Assembly (NCBI GenBank): GCA_964023275.1
Contig: OZ029921.1
Span: 9,617,306-9,681,305, forward strand
Direction: 5' to 3'
Length of the DNA: 64,000 bases
Origin: Norana najaformis
Lineage: Eukaryota; Annelida; Clitellata; Crassiclitellata; Hormogastridae
Below, one piece after another: positions 1 through 50,542 of the stretch. A model generated the notes under the pieces. The model saw only the letters and a program-made list of their open reading frames with translations, was not told where the DNA came from and searched no databases. Position numbers and translations under genes: made by a program. Each line of letters begins with the position of its first letter. Position 1 is the stretch's first letter.

Positions 1-600
1 CTATCATTTTTGTTTTGCATGAGCGCCTGTGAATAAGCTGGTTTCCACGACTTAGCCTTTTGGGCGCTGTAGAAATCTCAAGATTATGACTGATATTCCT
101 CAAAGCTCGGTTTTTGGACCTCTCCTGTTCATCCTAGCTCACATAGTTTTCTAATTATGGCCAAAGTCGTCTTCACTTAACAATCGCCTCTATGTTGGCG
201 ACACCCAATTACTTATTTCTTTATCTCCGAACTGTTTTTCTGACTCTATCCATCGATCATCTTCGTTATAACGTCACTCAAATCCCTTTCTGAATGGCAG
301 CTAATCCCCAGTGTAAGAATCCATCCAACACTGAATTCATACTCGCTGTCTATGCGATCAGCTCGTGGAAATTCTTGTTACTCCTATAGCTCTTAATTCG
401 GACTCTTCCTCAACCCACACCTATGGGCGCCTACTACTATCTCTCCTTTCGCAATCTAGCCACAGCTAGAGTGCGAAATAGCTAGGCTCTGTATTGTGAA
501 CATATTCATACATTCTGATGTGCTGGATATTGACCTCATTGCAGCTTGGTTTTGGTGCGCCATCGGTTGAAGCCTTGTCCCATAGATACCGGCGCGATAG
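1..600 (+). mobile_element. LINE (non-LTR retrotransposon) remnants
   Basis: Bases 1-90 match the 3' end of the R2 repeat family (a GCGCTGTAGAAATCT-like end, also near 50.3 kb and 5.7 kb). From about 95, the + strand resembles a reverse transcriptase: IPQSSVFGPLLFIL is like the VPQGSVLGPLLF motif, and NNRLYVGDTQL is like the YADDTQL catalytic motif with the first Asp lost. Many stop codons interrupt it. Bases 510-600 match the 3' end of another LINE copy near 56.4 kb (GGATATTGACC, then a CAGCTTGG core). The copy is dead. Confidence 0.65.
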
Positions 601-601
601 T

Positions 602-670
<69 letters not shown>
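602..670. repeat. (TAA)n microsatellite
   Basis: About 23 near-perfect TAA units directly follow the LINE 3' end, so this is probably the retrotransposon's tail. It lies about 120 bp upstream of the first visible T-box exon. Confidence 0.9.
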
Positions 671-672
<2 letters not shown>

Positions 673-788
673 CATAAATAATAATATCCATCTGGACTAG
701 TGTGTAGCCAAATGGCAAATTCAGACAAATATGGCTTAGCCAAATTGCCCACCGGTATACGATAGCAAATGGTGTTCTTTGTGTGCAG

Positions 789-1003
789 GTCATTCTGAAC
801 TCGATGCATAGGTATCAGCCACGTGTTCATGTTGTCCAGGCACACGATATCTTCAGCTTGAGATGGAGCTTCTTCAACACATTCACCTTCCCAGAGACGA
901 CATTCATGGCTGTGACCTCCTACCAGAATCTTCGAATAACCCAGCTAAAGATCGACCACAATCCATTCGCCAAGGGCTTCAGAGACAACGACCCAGACAA
1001 CAG
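789..1003 (+). CDS. T-box transcription factor (Tbx6/16-like), exon A: C-terminal half of T-box
   Basis: The exon encodes the second half of a T-box DNA-binding domain. It contains [13 protein letters not shown], then [24 protein letters not shown] and [10 protein letters not shown], the strongest T-box signatures. The [13 protein letters not shown] segment after RVHVV resembles the Tbx6/Tbx16/VegT group more than Tbx1, Tbx2/3 or Tbx15/18. The acceptor is GTGTGCAG before 789. The donor is CAG/GTCAAT at 1003/1004, a weak GT site, chosen because its phase (2) fits the next exon. Reading on would hit a stop at about 1047. Upstream T-box exons lie outside the window. These factors act in the nucleus on T-sites and specify mesoderm in many animals; the role here is inferred from the family only. 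Confidence 0.85.
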
Positions 1004-2107
1004 GTCAATAACAAAATTTCGACGCACTTACACGTTGTTTATAGACTGATCGATTGACGAAATGAATCATTACGCCTTTTTTTATTAAGCTAATGGAAAG
1101 AAAGAGGAACCCTCGTGAATTTTTAACCACTCATTACATGATACAGTCTGAGTGCAGCTTTTGGGAGATGGGATAATGCGCCATCAGACATGATAATCCT
1201 GACCTAGGGAGTTAGACAGGATACTCTTCTCTCTGCAATTTTGTTGGCTGCGTATGGCAACGACATAATTGCAAAGTTAAGTCGATCCAGCCATGAGAAG
1301 GTATTTTGGGGTGCGTCATGTATGTAGATGACCATTTTCTAATATCGGCATCACTCTATGATCTTTAAGCTAAGTTCGAACTAGAAAGTTTGGACATGAA
1401 ACACAATGTAACTAAATCTCAAGTTATACGAATAGGATCATTGTTTTACAAAGAATATATCGGTAAATGGAACAGAAATCAGTTACGTTGATAAGCTTAA
1501 ATATCTGGGCTGTTTTTTGGTTGCTGCTAAGTCGTTCAAAGTTATTCTGCATGAAATGACAGTGAAGTTTTATAAATCATTCAATAATTATTTGTACAGT
1601 AAATGCTACAGATTTAGTGAATCTGTCCTACTGAATCTAGTTAGTGTCCACTGTCAATCCTTTCCTTCTTTAAAGAATGGATCCTGTTAGCCTTAACAAC
1701 CATGAGCTTTGGCACACATATGTAGCACTGCTATATTTAAAATCTTCAAAAATCTGTCACAGCAGCATTGAGTCTGTCTTGCACTTCCTGCAAGAACGTA
1801 AACATTAAGGGCTGCTAGTTGACCAGAAGACTGTGATATTTTCCGGAAAAGTTCTTTCAGTAATAATGGTAGGCCTATTGTCAGTTTTGGATGCAATTTT
1901 CTCAGTCGCCATAATTTTATTGAATTCTTGCCTGATAACATCACAGATTGGTATGCTGTCATTGTAAATTTGCTAGTTTCTTGTTTCTCTTGTTTTGTTT
2001 TTATGCTTCCAGTGATATAACCAGACTGATATCATGATAACAGGGCCTACAAGTAATATATTGCATATGAATGCAAACTTTGTATATAAATAATTATATG
2101 TTCGTAG

Positions 2108-2229
2108 CAGTCGTTGTTCAACGAGTAAGCGGGTCGCCTTTACTGGTGAGAGCGAAGCTGTGGAGACACCGTCTTTTAAACGAACCACTTTCATGTCAGA
2201 TGAGATGGACAACAGTCATCCTCACAAAA
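2108..2229 (+). CDS. T-box gene, exon B (linker after the T-box)
   Basis: This 122-nt exon was found by phase. The acceptor is TTCGTAG and the donor is AAAA/GTAAGT. It enters at phase 2, matching exon A, and leaves at phase 1, matching exon C. It reads through as a hydrophilic linker including KRVAFTGESEAVETPSFKR and FMSDEMDNSHPHK. No domain is recognised. Exon A joined directly to exon C would be out of frame, which is the main support for this exon. Confidence 0.65.
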
Positions 2230-2404
2230 GTAAGTAGGCCAACCGTCACTTCGACAGTTAAGTGTACTATAACGGTGGGCCCATAGAAGTAAATACATTT
2301 TTCGATCATTTGTTTTCCTAGGCCTAAACACTTTTGTTCCCCAGATCTAATCGGACGTACGTGGTCTGCACAACAAATTGTTTCTCTTCTTGTCCTGATT
2401 GCAG

Positions 2405-3018
2405 GTACGGAAACTGATGCTGGGAAGTTCCTCAACTGGAAGCGAGTCGACAAATGTGCCATATCGACGTATCACCGTTCTGGGTTGCTCAAAAGAAACG
2501 CACGCCTGGCCATGACAGGATCGAAACCCAGAGTCGGAGGGTCTTTGCTTGACTACGTGCCATCGACGGACCTGCATTTAGCTTCTGCCTACGATAATCC
2601 CCAAACGCTCACACCATTCGCAATAACAGGAGAAGAAGTAATAGGAGGATCAGCAGCAGGAGGCACAGGAAGAAGAGGAGGAGGAGGAGGAACTTCAACA
2701 GATTCGGTTTGCTATCCACATCGCGGAAGCGTCAATCAAACGTCGGAGGAAGTTCTTGGAAGTAATTGGTTGACACTCCCAATTCATGCGGCGAACCAGG
2801 CCAACCTGTTTCAGCAGGCAACAACCGCTTCTGGTCTGTGCGATCTAGTTACAACCAACTTTCGTCTATATGGTCACGTGCAAGATCAAAACAGCGCATG
2901 CGCACCGTCAGATCTTGTTGGCTGCGAGAATTACGGCGGACTGAGTCGCGGAGGAATTAATCCTCGGCACAATGCAGTCGGGTCACAAGACTCAGGTTCG
3001 ACATCGTTCTGTTCTTAG
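2405..3018 (+). CDS. T-box gene, terminal coding exon C
   Basis: The acceptor TGATTGCAG precedes 2405. The frame begins TETDAGKFLNWKRVDKC and runs about 204 codons to TAG at 3016-3018. It contains LLKRNARLAMTG, a Gly-rich run (GGTGRRGGGGGTS) and a Ser/Asn/Gln-rich C-terminus ending STSFCS. This is the usual poorly conserved transactivation tail of T-box factors, and no further domain can be named. The frame and acceptor are clear; the function is inferred from exon A. Confidence 0.75.
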
Positions 3019-3266
3019 AAGACGCCAAGTCAGTCAGACTATGACCAGATTAACTTTATCATCACTGCCTAATATAAAAACATATTAGATTATACAAGTC
3101 CTTGTTGGAATCGACCATTCCAGATAGGTGGAACTATTCTATCTCTCGCTCTGCGTGTCATAATATGTGTCTTGGACTAGAGAACTTGGCGGAAGCATGA
3201 TGCCTGCGTGCCTGGTGGCTCCGTTGCTTCAGTGCGGATTTCAGTCAATCTTTAAATCCTGTGAAT

Positions 3267-3272
3267 AATAAA
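3267..3272 (+). terminator. Candidate poly(A) signal of the T-box gene
   Basis: An exact AATAAA lies about 250 bp after the T-box stop codon, giving a plausible short 3' UTR. Confidence 0.5.
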
Positions 3273-3654
3273 ATTATTCGATTCAACAGATTAGCTTCTT
3301 TAATTAATGATGTTTGTAATTACACCACGCTGTCTGCCATTGGTGCCCAGTGCGACTTTTCAGACTTAGCAGATGTATAAGGCGGGTTTGAATTCAGTTA
3401 ATGTTTTCTCACCCTGTTAATTCAGGTAACAGAAGCCGTCGCCACACCCACCGCGCCCCTCAGCCACAGTTTGGGGCGACTAGGGTTGATACAGGCTTGA
3501 ATTCACTCGTTGCTTACCTCTATTCTTTCATCTCGATGCAGGAAAGACGTTTCTCACATCCATTTAGATAAAAGTCTCGCGCGGGATACGCATGATATGC
3601 CGCCTTGAGCATGATACTACTCAGCACTAAATTGGGGAAGCAAAGAATAAGTGC

Positions 3655-4400
3655 GTATGTATGTATGTATGTATCTAATCTTTTATATAGCGCATTTTAA
3701 GAACCTCTCAAAAGCGCTGTGAACATGGCTGCCCAGTTAATTTAAACAGGCAAGTCTTGACTAACGAAGAGAATGTTTCTTGGGACAAATTCACAGAAAT
3801 AGAACGAATGTTTATAGGAAGACTATTCCACAGGGAATGACCCATGCAAGACATTGCACGGTGTTGTCGTGCTGATGTACCACAGCGAGGAACCTGTAAA
3901 TCTCCTCGGGATGAAGAGCGAAGCGACTGACGACCCGGATGGGCACCGACCGGCACGAACAACTCTCGTATGTATTCAGGAGCGTAGCCAGCCAACGAGG
4001 CCCGACCAAAGAGCAGGATCTTGAATTTGATTCTTTCTTCAATTGGTAGCCAGTGCAGAGTATCTCTCATATAAACTGATATATGGGAAAATTTCGGTAG
4101 ATTAGCGACTAGACGGGCGGCACAGTTCAGGACGGACTGGAGCTGACGAAGACGGAATTTTGGCAAACCTGCGAAGACAGAGTTGCAATAGTCCAGCCGC
4201 GTCAGGACGAAGGAGTGAAGTAATGCTGTTGCAGCGCTAAACGATAGATTACGCCGTATTGATCGAATTTGACGCAGCTGATAGTAGCACGACCTGCACA
4301 ACGAATCGACGTGGTCAGCCATGGACAGCTCACCGTCTACAAGCAAAGAATCAGTGCGTATGGTTGCTGATTGGCCAGAGTCAGACGGCAAAATGCGGCC
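3655..4400 (-). mobile_element. Antisense LINE, 3' end of ORF2
   Basis: The minus strand encodes the region after the reverse transcriptase of a CR1/L2-like LINE: RLDYCNSVFAGLPKF, LQSVLNCAARLV, FSHISVYMRDTLHWLP and GYAPEYIRELFVPV. The frame is open for about 227 codons, so this copy is fairly young. The element's 3' end is on the left: a GCGCATTTTAAGAACCTC-like terminus followed by an (ATAC)n tail (TATGTATG on the + strand at 3656-3677). It is the same family as the sense copy at 34.2-35.5 kb. Confidence 0.85.
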
Positions 4401-5220
4401 GAGAATATATGTACGAGCATTATAGGTATCACCGCGCCATCATCAGAAAAGGAGTGCGAAAAATGGTCTGAACCACCATCCTTACGCTGTTGATACTCAA
4501 CTCTACATTCTCTAAAAGGTGCAACTGAGCCAATACGCTGGTGCAGTTGAACTCGTGGTGTGGCACCGAGCGAGCAGCGCAACAATTAATCAACATTAGG
4601 AATCGCGCCAGAAAATGCTTTACGGATGTCATTTACGAGCTTCAAAGTCAGATAACGGAGAGCTCGGCCAAAGGCTCTGCTCAGAAGACGGCCATCGGAA
4701 GAGGCCGCCACTGCAGAGGATCCCAGGTTTGTCATGTTCAAGGCGGCAAGCACCACTGAAAGACTACCGCGCAACCGTTCCAAACGGCCACTGCCTCGAG
4801 ACTGATGTAATAATCTTATTGGACATGATGATGATGCCCGGCGCGGCGGAAGTGCTCTGAAGCAGCAAGGAGGCCTTTAGTTTTGCGGCAGTTCATTCGT
4901 TCGAGGTTGAGAAACTAACGCCCTTTTTAACCTAGGTGCATGACAAAGACGCGGAGCCAAAACTTGGTGACTAGGACTGCCTACTTAAGGACCTGATTCA
5001 GGATCTGCTCCGCTGTGGATCTGAAATAGGAGGAGCATTATATACGAATATTTATTCATTCGTTTAGCTATTGGGATTGGAAGAGGCAGACCAAGCGTCA
5101 CGTTGACCAGGGCATGAATGTGTGGCATTGCATCGTGATCTAATTTTCCCGGAGAGACTTTGATCTTTATGATTTTAATTGCATGGACAGACAAAGCTAT
5201 AAATGTACGTAGGCTAGTGT
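4401..5220. other. Intergenic stretch without a recognised gene
   Basis: Short overlapping frames occur on both strands, but none resembles a known family. The sequence is GC-richer than the surrounding introns. It may be more 5' sequence of the neighbouring antisense LINE or an unrelated old repeat. A tract rich in ATGC and ATGT occupies 5219-5288. Confidence 0.4.
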
Positions 5221-5289
5221 ATGCATGCATGCATGCATGTATGCATGTATGTATGTAGGCCTATGTATGTACGTATGTACGTATGTATT

Positions 5290-5680
5290 AAGATAGTTGA
5301 TATAGCGCCTTTTAGTACCTCACAAAGGCGCTAATTACGCTAGCCTAAGTGGTGTTAAATGTCAATAAGAACAAAAATTCCCCATTTAGCAGGCAATGTT
5401 CAGATAGCTAGCATTGTCACCAGTAGCAGACTTTCACGCACACGCTGAGCCTAACCAATACTTTTGGTTTCCATCCCGAGTTGACAGATGACAACGTGTT
5501 CAGAGTTCCTGGACGGAGCAGAACGACGACGGGCGAAAGCGTCCGCAATACACCATAGACTCATAGAGCGTCACCATCCAACGGTGTCCTTCGGACTCGA
5601 AGATGGGAGAAGACGCGGCGTCCGGACATAACTTGAGTCACCAACCAGGTCGATCTGTGACGGACGCTATTCGATGGATA
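5290..5680 (-). repeat. Interspersed repeat R1, minus-strand copy
   Basis: The reverse complement matches R1 copies at 40.2, 47.8, 49.7 and 58.7 kb. It carries the terminal AGCGCCTTTGTGAGGTACT-like end, the segment complementary to CCAGTAGCAGACTTTCACGC, and the segment around CGGAGCAGAACGACGACGG. The 3' end abuts the ATGT-rich tail on its left, as in the LINE copies. Confidence 0.6.
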
Positions 5681-5734
5681 TAGACCTCATTTCAGAAGAC
5701 GGTCGAAACAGTTTGAAATCGTAATTGTAAACTG

Positions 5735-5925
5735 GAGATTTCTACTGCGCCCAACGAAAGTTAAGTCGCGGGAACAGGTGCTCAGTCAAAACAAAATCGT
5801 TAGCCAGGAAGGGTTCGGTTCCAGGTCAAGAGCCAAACAGGCAGAAAGGCAGACGGCTGTGGTGGATGGTGTTTGGAATTGAACTGGAAAGTCAGGTAAG
5901 GGGAAGAGAATGAATCAGAATAGGA
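5735..5925 (-). repeat. Interspersed repeat R2, minus-strand copy
   Basis: The reverse complement aligns by eye with 50165-50390. Shared blocks include TGTCTGCC..TTGAC, TCTTGACCTGG, GTTTTGACTGAG, and a GGGC-CAGTAGAAATCT end. It is non-coding in all frames and probably the 3' end of a LINE or a SINE-like element. Confidence 0.6.
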
Positions 5926-6533
5926 TTTGTGGAAGAGGAGCTCCAAAGCCTTTCATCACCAACCGACGGCGCAGATAGACCCGTAGGCGCGAGCCGCGAC
6001 TGTTATCTCTGGAACCTGTCCTCCCTTGAATGCACAATGAACTATCCCAGCGACAAGGGGCCAATCCCGAGCAAGAACAAACCGTCCAAAAACTAAAAAT
6101 TCTGTAAATGTAGGCCTACTTGGTTTTCTTTAGCGACTGTATGGCTTCGACTCTGCTCGTTTTTCAATAAGATCATTCACCACCGCTGTTCGTTTGAATG
6201 GGTGCCACGGCATTTAAGGTCCCGTTGTACGGACAGCTATCGCTAAAGACACGAGCAGTGCATCCAAATTAATCCAACCTTCGAATATCCAGACGTCTAT
6301 TGTTAACATCCAACCACCACTGACTTCAGCCCAAAACTTATCTGACGCAGCAGTAAAAGTCATCTTGTATTTAGGATATTGCGACTTTGAAGCAGTTAAT
6401 GTAATTTACGTAAAAGGAACACATCAGAAGACAGATTCCGCTTCCTAGTAGGGGCCTATGGCTTCTGCAACGAAGATGCAGTGGCATGAAGGGAGGGGGA
6501 GGGAGGAAGAGAAGCAAAAAAGTGCTGAAAAGT

Positions 6534-6596
6534 TAGAGAGAGAGAGAGAGACAGAGAGACAGAGACAGAGACAGACAGAGACAGAGACAGAGACGC
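6534..6596. repeat. GA/GACA simple repeat upstream of SERCA
   Basis: A purine tract of GA and GACAGA units lies about 380 bp upstream of the SERCA start codon. It may fall in the promoter or a 5' UTR intron, but nothing in the sequence decides this. Confidence 0.8.
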
Positions 6597-6975
6597 GCTG
6601 CATAGTTATCGACTTTATCGTTCAGTGTGTTTGGTTTTCGAGCCCACAGTTAGCGTGGTTGTGGTTTCCTATACAAAACGTGGGTACCTTGGGATTGCTA
6701 GCCTGACTCGATCGTCTGCAGTTGCTGCTGTTTGGTTATCGAGGCAACTGTCGGCTCGTCCATCGTCAGCGCGTGATAAGTTTTCGGCTCAGCTCTTCTC
6801 CCCCGCCTGTTCTCACTCTCTTTAGTCAGTTGTCTCGTGGTAATCTGGTAGATAATTATCTTTTCCAACGCCAAAGTCCGTTCGGCTGTTTCTCCGACCG
6901 TCTGGAGCTGTTTTCGATAGTTTTCCATGCGCGAAATAGTTCAGAGCCGAAGCTGAGTATTCCCAATTAAGGAAG

Positions 6976-46726
<39,751 letters not shown>

Positions 46727-47360
46727 TGATGACCCTTGCATTCATGGGAAAATACTTTTAATGTAGGATAAAATATAATGTGTGGCATCACACATACTAA
46801 CCATCCAGACTGTGGTAGATGTTTGTTGTGGCAGACGTGAACGGAATTTGGACTAATATAGGGGCATATCCCAGTAATAGACTTCAGATGTCACCAGACA
46901 GCAAGCAGCTAATGCCTCGGTTTTCAACTCTGTGACCTGATCAGACATAGATCGTATTGCCAAACTGTGTGAAACCATAAAAACATGTACGAGTGTCTCT
47001 TGAAATCCAGTATAGTTTATAGGACTGCCAGGTACCCAGTAGGTCTTGCAGTAGGTTTTCTCAGCTTAACTGATTAGATGTTTAATGCAAAATTCAGTAA
47101 ACACAAATTATTCACACTAGTACCCTGCATTGTGTGTTAAATGATTTGTACTGTAACTGGTTGACATACATGTAACTGTTTGAGCAAACAGGTATGTTTG
47201 CAGAACAGCTAAAAGTCAGAAGCGACAGTCTTCCTAACTGATAGTGCATATAGTAACTGGGTGGCCATATTAGCCAGGCTCATCATCCCTTTTGGGTGTC
47301 TTGATCTTTGACACTTGATTAAATGTTTCTGGATGTAAAAATTTTTAAGTGCTAGTGCTC

Positions 47361-47366
47361 AATAAA
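47361..47366 (+). terminator. Candidate poly(A) signal for long SERCA transcripts
   Basis: AATAAA lies 635 bp after the exon 23b stop, in AT-rich sequence with no other recognised gene. Confidence 0.45.
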
Positions 47367-47809
47367 AGTTGAAACTCTTTTTATTTGATACAAGACCTGA
47401 AATGGAATTCTCCCTGGTTCAATGAAGAAATGTTTGATTAAACTTTCAACTGTTATAGCATTAGCCTGTTGCATCTACATCTATTAGAGAATGTTTATTC
47501 AAAATCATTTGACAAAAGAAAAAATCATTTTATTTAGTACAAAAGGTTAGTTAACAAGATACTGACCAAATAATAAAAGCAGCATAATCTACGACACACA
47601 CAGCAGCACACGTTTATGAACACAGACTGGAACATAGCCTAGGTACTTTGTACAACACACACTACCAGTGATGTAACTCCAGCCATTGCTACCTATGGGA
47701 CCTGTGCCAAGAGGGTGAGGGTGTCCAACATCCCTCTACCTTTTTCAACCTGCACATTTGTGTATGTTCAGGACTTTTCTGACTGACTTCCGTTGTAATT
47801 AGATAGTTA

Positions 47810-48345
47810 TTCAGACATATGATATGACGCCTTTAAGTACCTCACAAAAAAGCGCTGCCCATGCTACCTAAATGATTTTAAAGTCATAAAGAACAAAACA
47901 GTTGGCATTATGTAATAAATGCTCAGATAACTAGAAGTCACCACTGGCAAGCTCCTGCACACACGTTGAGCCCAACCGACAGAGTCCCGTACAGAGTTAA
48001 CAGTTGACACAATGTTCAGACTCCTGGACCAAGTTGCACTGAAGATGATGAATGACGATGGGTGACGATGTTCGCGGTACATGATAACAGATGGTTGAGA
48101 CGGCAGAAGAGTATCAGAAATATTCCTGAGCAAGACAGGTATTCGCCGCCGGTCGCAGAACAAACCTCTTGGTAGTTGACGGTCGACATCATTTCAAAGA
48201 CTCTATCGACCCTTCCATCGTGGAATGCAAGATTTCCCGGTAACAGACGGCATAAACTGTACTGCAGGTCTGAGGCCTGACTGCCTTGCTGATAACCCTT
48301 CTCCCTTGAAAAGTGCACTGGTCCAATTTCAGCAAGGCTTCAATG
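47810..48345 (-). repeat. Interspersed repeat R1, copy 3
   Basis: The reverse complement carries GGTCAGGCCTCAGACCTGCA-like, GCGGCGAATACCTGTC, GCCAGTGGTGACTTCTAGTT and AGCGCTTTTTTGTGAGGTAC segments in the same order as the copy at 58.7 kb. Confidence 0.7.
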
Positions 48346-49078
48346 ACACACGACCGAATAATGTCAAGACACACACTATGTTGCACGTATACTCAAAAAA
48401 TAAATCCAAAACGCCTACTTGGTCGCAACAGTAGCCCGAACATATAAGAATTATATATATATATCAGGCAATATCAAGTTTGAGATGAACAATTTGCCGA
48501 AATGTCAAATCATGCAGCAGCACAGCCACAGACATCATGATTGTTTTAAAGCAGCACTTTGCTGAAAACCCACAAACTCCATAAATTTTAACCTCAGGTG
48601 TCAATGACAATAATTATAAGTCGTATCTTCAGGCCAGCTGAAAATGAAGGGCACACAAGTGAAACTGCAGAAAGACACACCTTACACACCATACATCATA
48701 TTGATCGCAATAACTACCTAGAAAAGTATACACAAATAGCAATGTAACACTATAATTTCTTGAAAAATTTTTGCAGGCCCATTCTAAATGTCTCTAGGGG
48801 AAGTTTTGAAGTTACACCACTGTACTACATGTGTGTGTGTGTACAGGCATTAAAATACACATCTGTACATGCACATATGCATCTACATATACTGGTAGGC
48901 CTACATGCATGCATGTGTATATTACGCATGCATGCATGCTAAATATTATATAACTCAGCAGTGTTCACTGGGTATGTCAGATACACAATATTTATAGATA
49001 GAAACAAACACTACATTTTAAAAAAACTAAACATTTATATACCTCCATCACAATTATGCTTCACAAAATCAGTTAATG

Positions 49079-49298
49079 TCAGTTGGTCCAATGTTTGAGA
49101 GAAAGGTCCCTTGGAAGTCTGCCAAGATTTTCAATGGTATGAACCTCAGTGCCATCCTTCTTAATAATGTAAACACTGCAGGAGCTTGAGAAATTTTCTT
49201 CAAACAGTACAAACCTGACCTCAGTAAACCTAGCATCAGAAATATTTCTATTTCCGTATTTCATTATCAGATTTTCTGTATTGCCATCTATCGAAATG
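49079..49298 (-). CDS. Possible terminal exon of a minus-strand gene
   Basis: After an acceptor-like CATGAG the frame reads ISIDGNTENLIMKYGN, then FTEVRFVLFEENFSSSCSVY and HTIENLGRLPRDLSLKHW, ending at a stop. Composition looks coding, and it lies on the same strand downstream of the Ig gene. It enters at phase 2, while the last sure Ig exon leaves at phase 1, so at least one exon between them would be needed. I do not recognise the family. Confidence 0.3.
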
Positions 49299-49689
49299 CT
49301 CATGAATTATTGTAACTGTAGCTTCTAATGCGGGAAAGTGACGTGAATAATCATAAATTCATCTGTACAACACTATCATTAAACAACACAACTTGCAAAC
49401 AGAGCATATAACTCAAGGGAGAAACAATTTTAGATAAAACGTGTTTTCAGCGATTTTGTGATGTTCTTATAATGTAATGTATTAAGTGTTTTAATATAAA
49501 TATACAATATTACACATAAATGTGAAAGATGCATATCCCGAAACAAAAGGGTTGCAAATGAAAACAGATAAAGATATGTCTGAAAATCATAAACATATTC
49601 ATGAAGGTTGGACATTCAGAAACACAATGAAGAACAGTCCCTTAAGCTAGACCCAACAGGCAGACATGAGCTAATGTATTAGTGACTTC

Positions 49690-50005
49690 CTTTCGCTTAG
49701 CCCCGGCGCATAATCTGCGAGGGACTGCTTGGCATTAGGGTTCATGTGTTGCAAGACTCCTTGCCTGTCACTGCTCCTCTTCTTTGATGCTACATAGTCC
49801 AGGAACTGTAAACATGGTGTCAACTATCAGTTCTGGAAGGGAATCCATCGTTTGGGCTCTGCGGGACTCTGCCAGTGGTGACTTTTCTAGTCATTTGAGC
49901 AATGTTCACTTACAGATTAACCTTTGGTCCTTAATGACTTTAACATCACTTACTTTGGAGCAGGCAGCGCTTTTTTGAGGCACTTATAGTGTCTAGATAC
50001 ATACA
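49690..50005 (+). repeat. Interspersed repeat R1, copy 4 (3' part)
   Basis: It contains GGTGACTTTTCTAGTCATTTG, AGCAATGTTCACTTACAGAT, CTTAATGACTTTAACATC and an AGCGCTTTTTTGAGGCACTT end with an ATAC tail. Confidence 0.7.
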
Positions 50006-50164
50006 CGCATACGTACATTCATAAATAATGTTGGTGCAACATGAAGAAATATTGATAATAATACTGAGCTCTTAGAAACTGCCTAAATTTATTGGCCAAG
50101 ATGGGCTGCACATATACAATGAGCAAAAGTTCAATACTGAATGACTCAAACTGGCTGCCACCAC

Positions 50165-50390
50165 ATCATAAAGTGATTCCTCCTCTTCCCCTTAGTTCTC
50201 TCACAGCTCCAGTTCTAAACATCATCCATCAAGCCATCTGAGTGTCTGCCTGCTTGACCCTTGGATCTTGACCTGGCACCGAAATGGACCTTACCTATTG
50301 ATTGTTTTGACTGAGCGCCTACAAATAAGCTGATACCCATGATTTAGCTTTCTTTGGGCACTGTAGAAATCTTTGAGATTAAAATTACAA
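50165..50390 (+). repeat. Interspersed repeat R2, copy
   Basis: The best preserved copy: CTGCCTGCTTGACCC, TCTTGACCTGGCACCG, GTTTTGACTGAGCGCC and the end GGGCACTGTAGAAATCTTTG. It matches bases 1-90 and, inverted, 5735-5925. Confidence 0.7.
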
Positions 50391-50466
50391 CATTCACAAA
50401 AAACAACTTCAAGCTCCTCTGTTAACTTAATCACCTCTACATCAGTGCTCTTATAAATCAGCAGAA

Positions 50467-50542
50467 TTATTAATACTGAATTCTTCTAGCACAGGGAACA
50501 ACTGTTATTAATACTGAATTCTTCTAGCACAGGTAACAGCTG
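50467..50542. repeat. Tandem duplication, 38-bp unit
   Basis: Two near-exact copies of a unit beginning TTATTAATACTGAATTCTTC. Confidence 0.9.

Noticed and set aside
536-793. Poly-leucine frame on the minus strand
   Set aside because: Translation of the (TAA)n tract.
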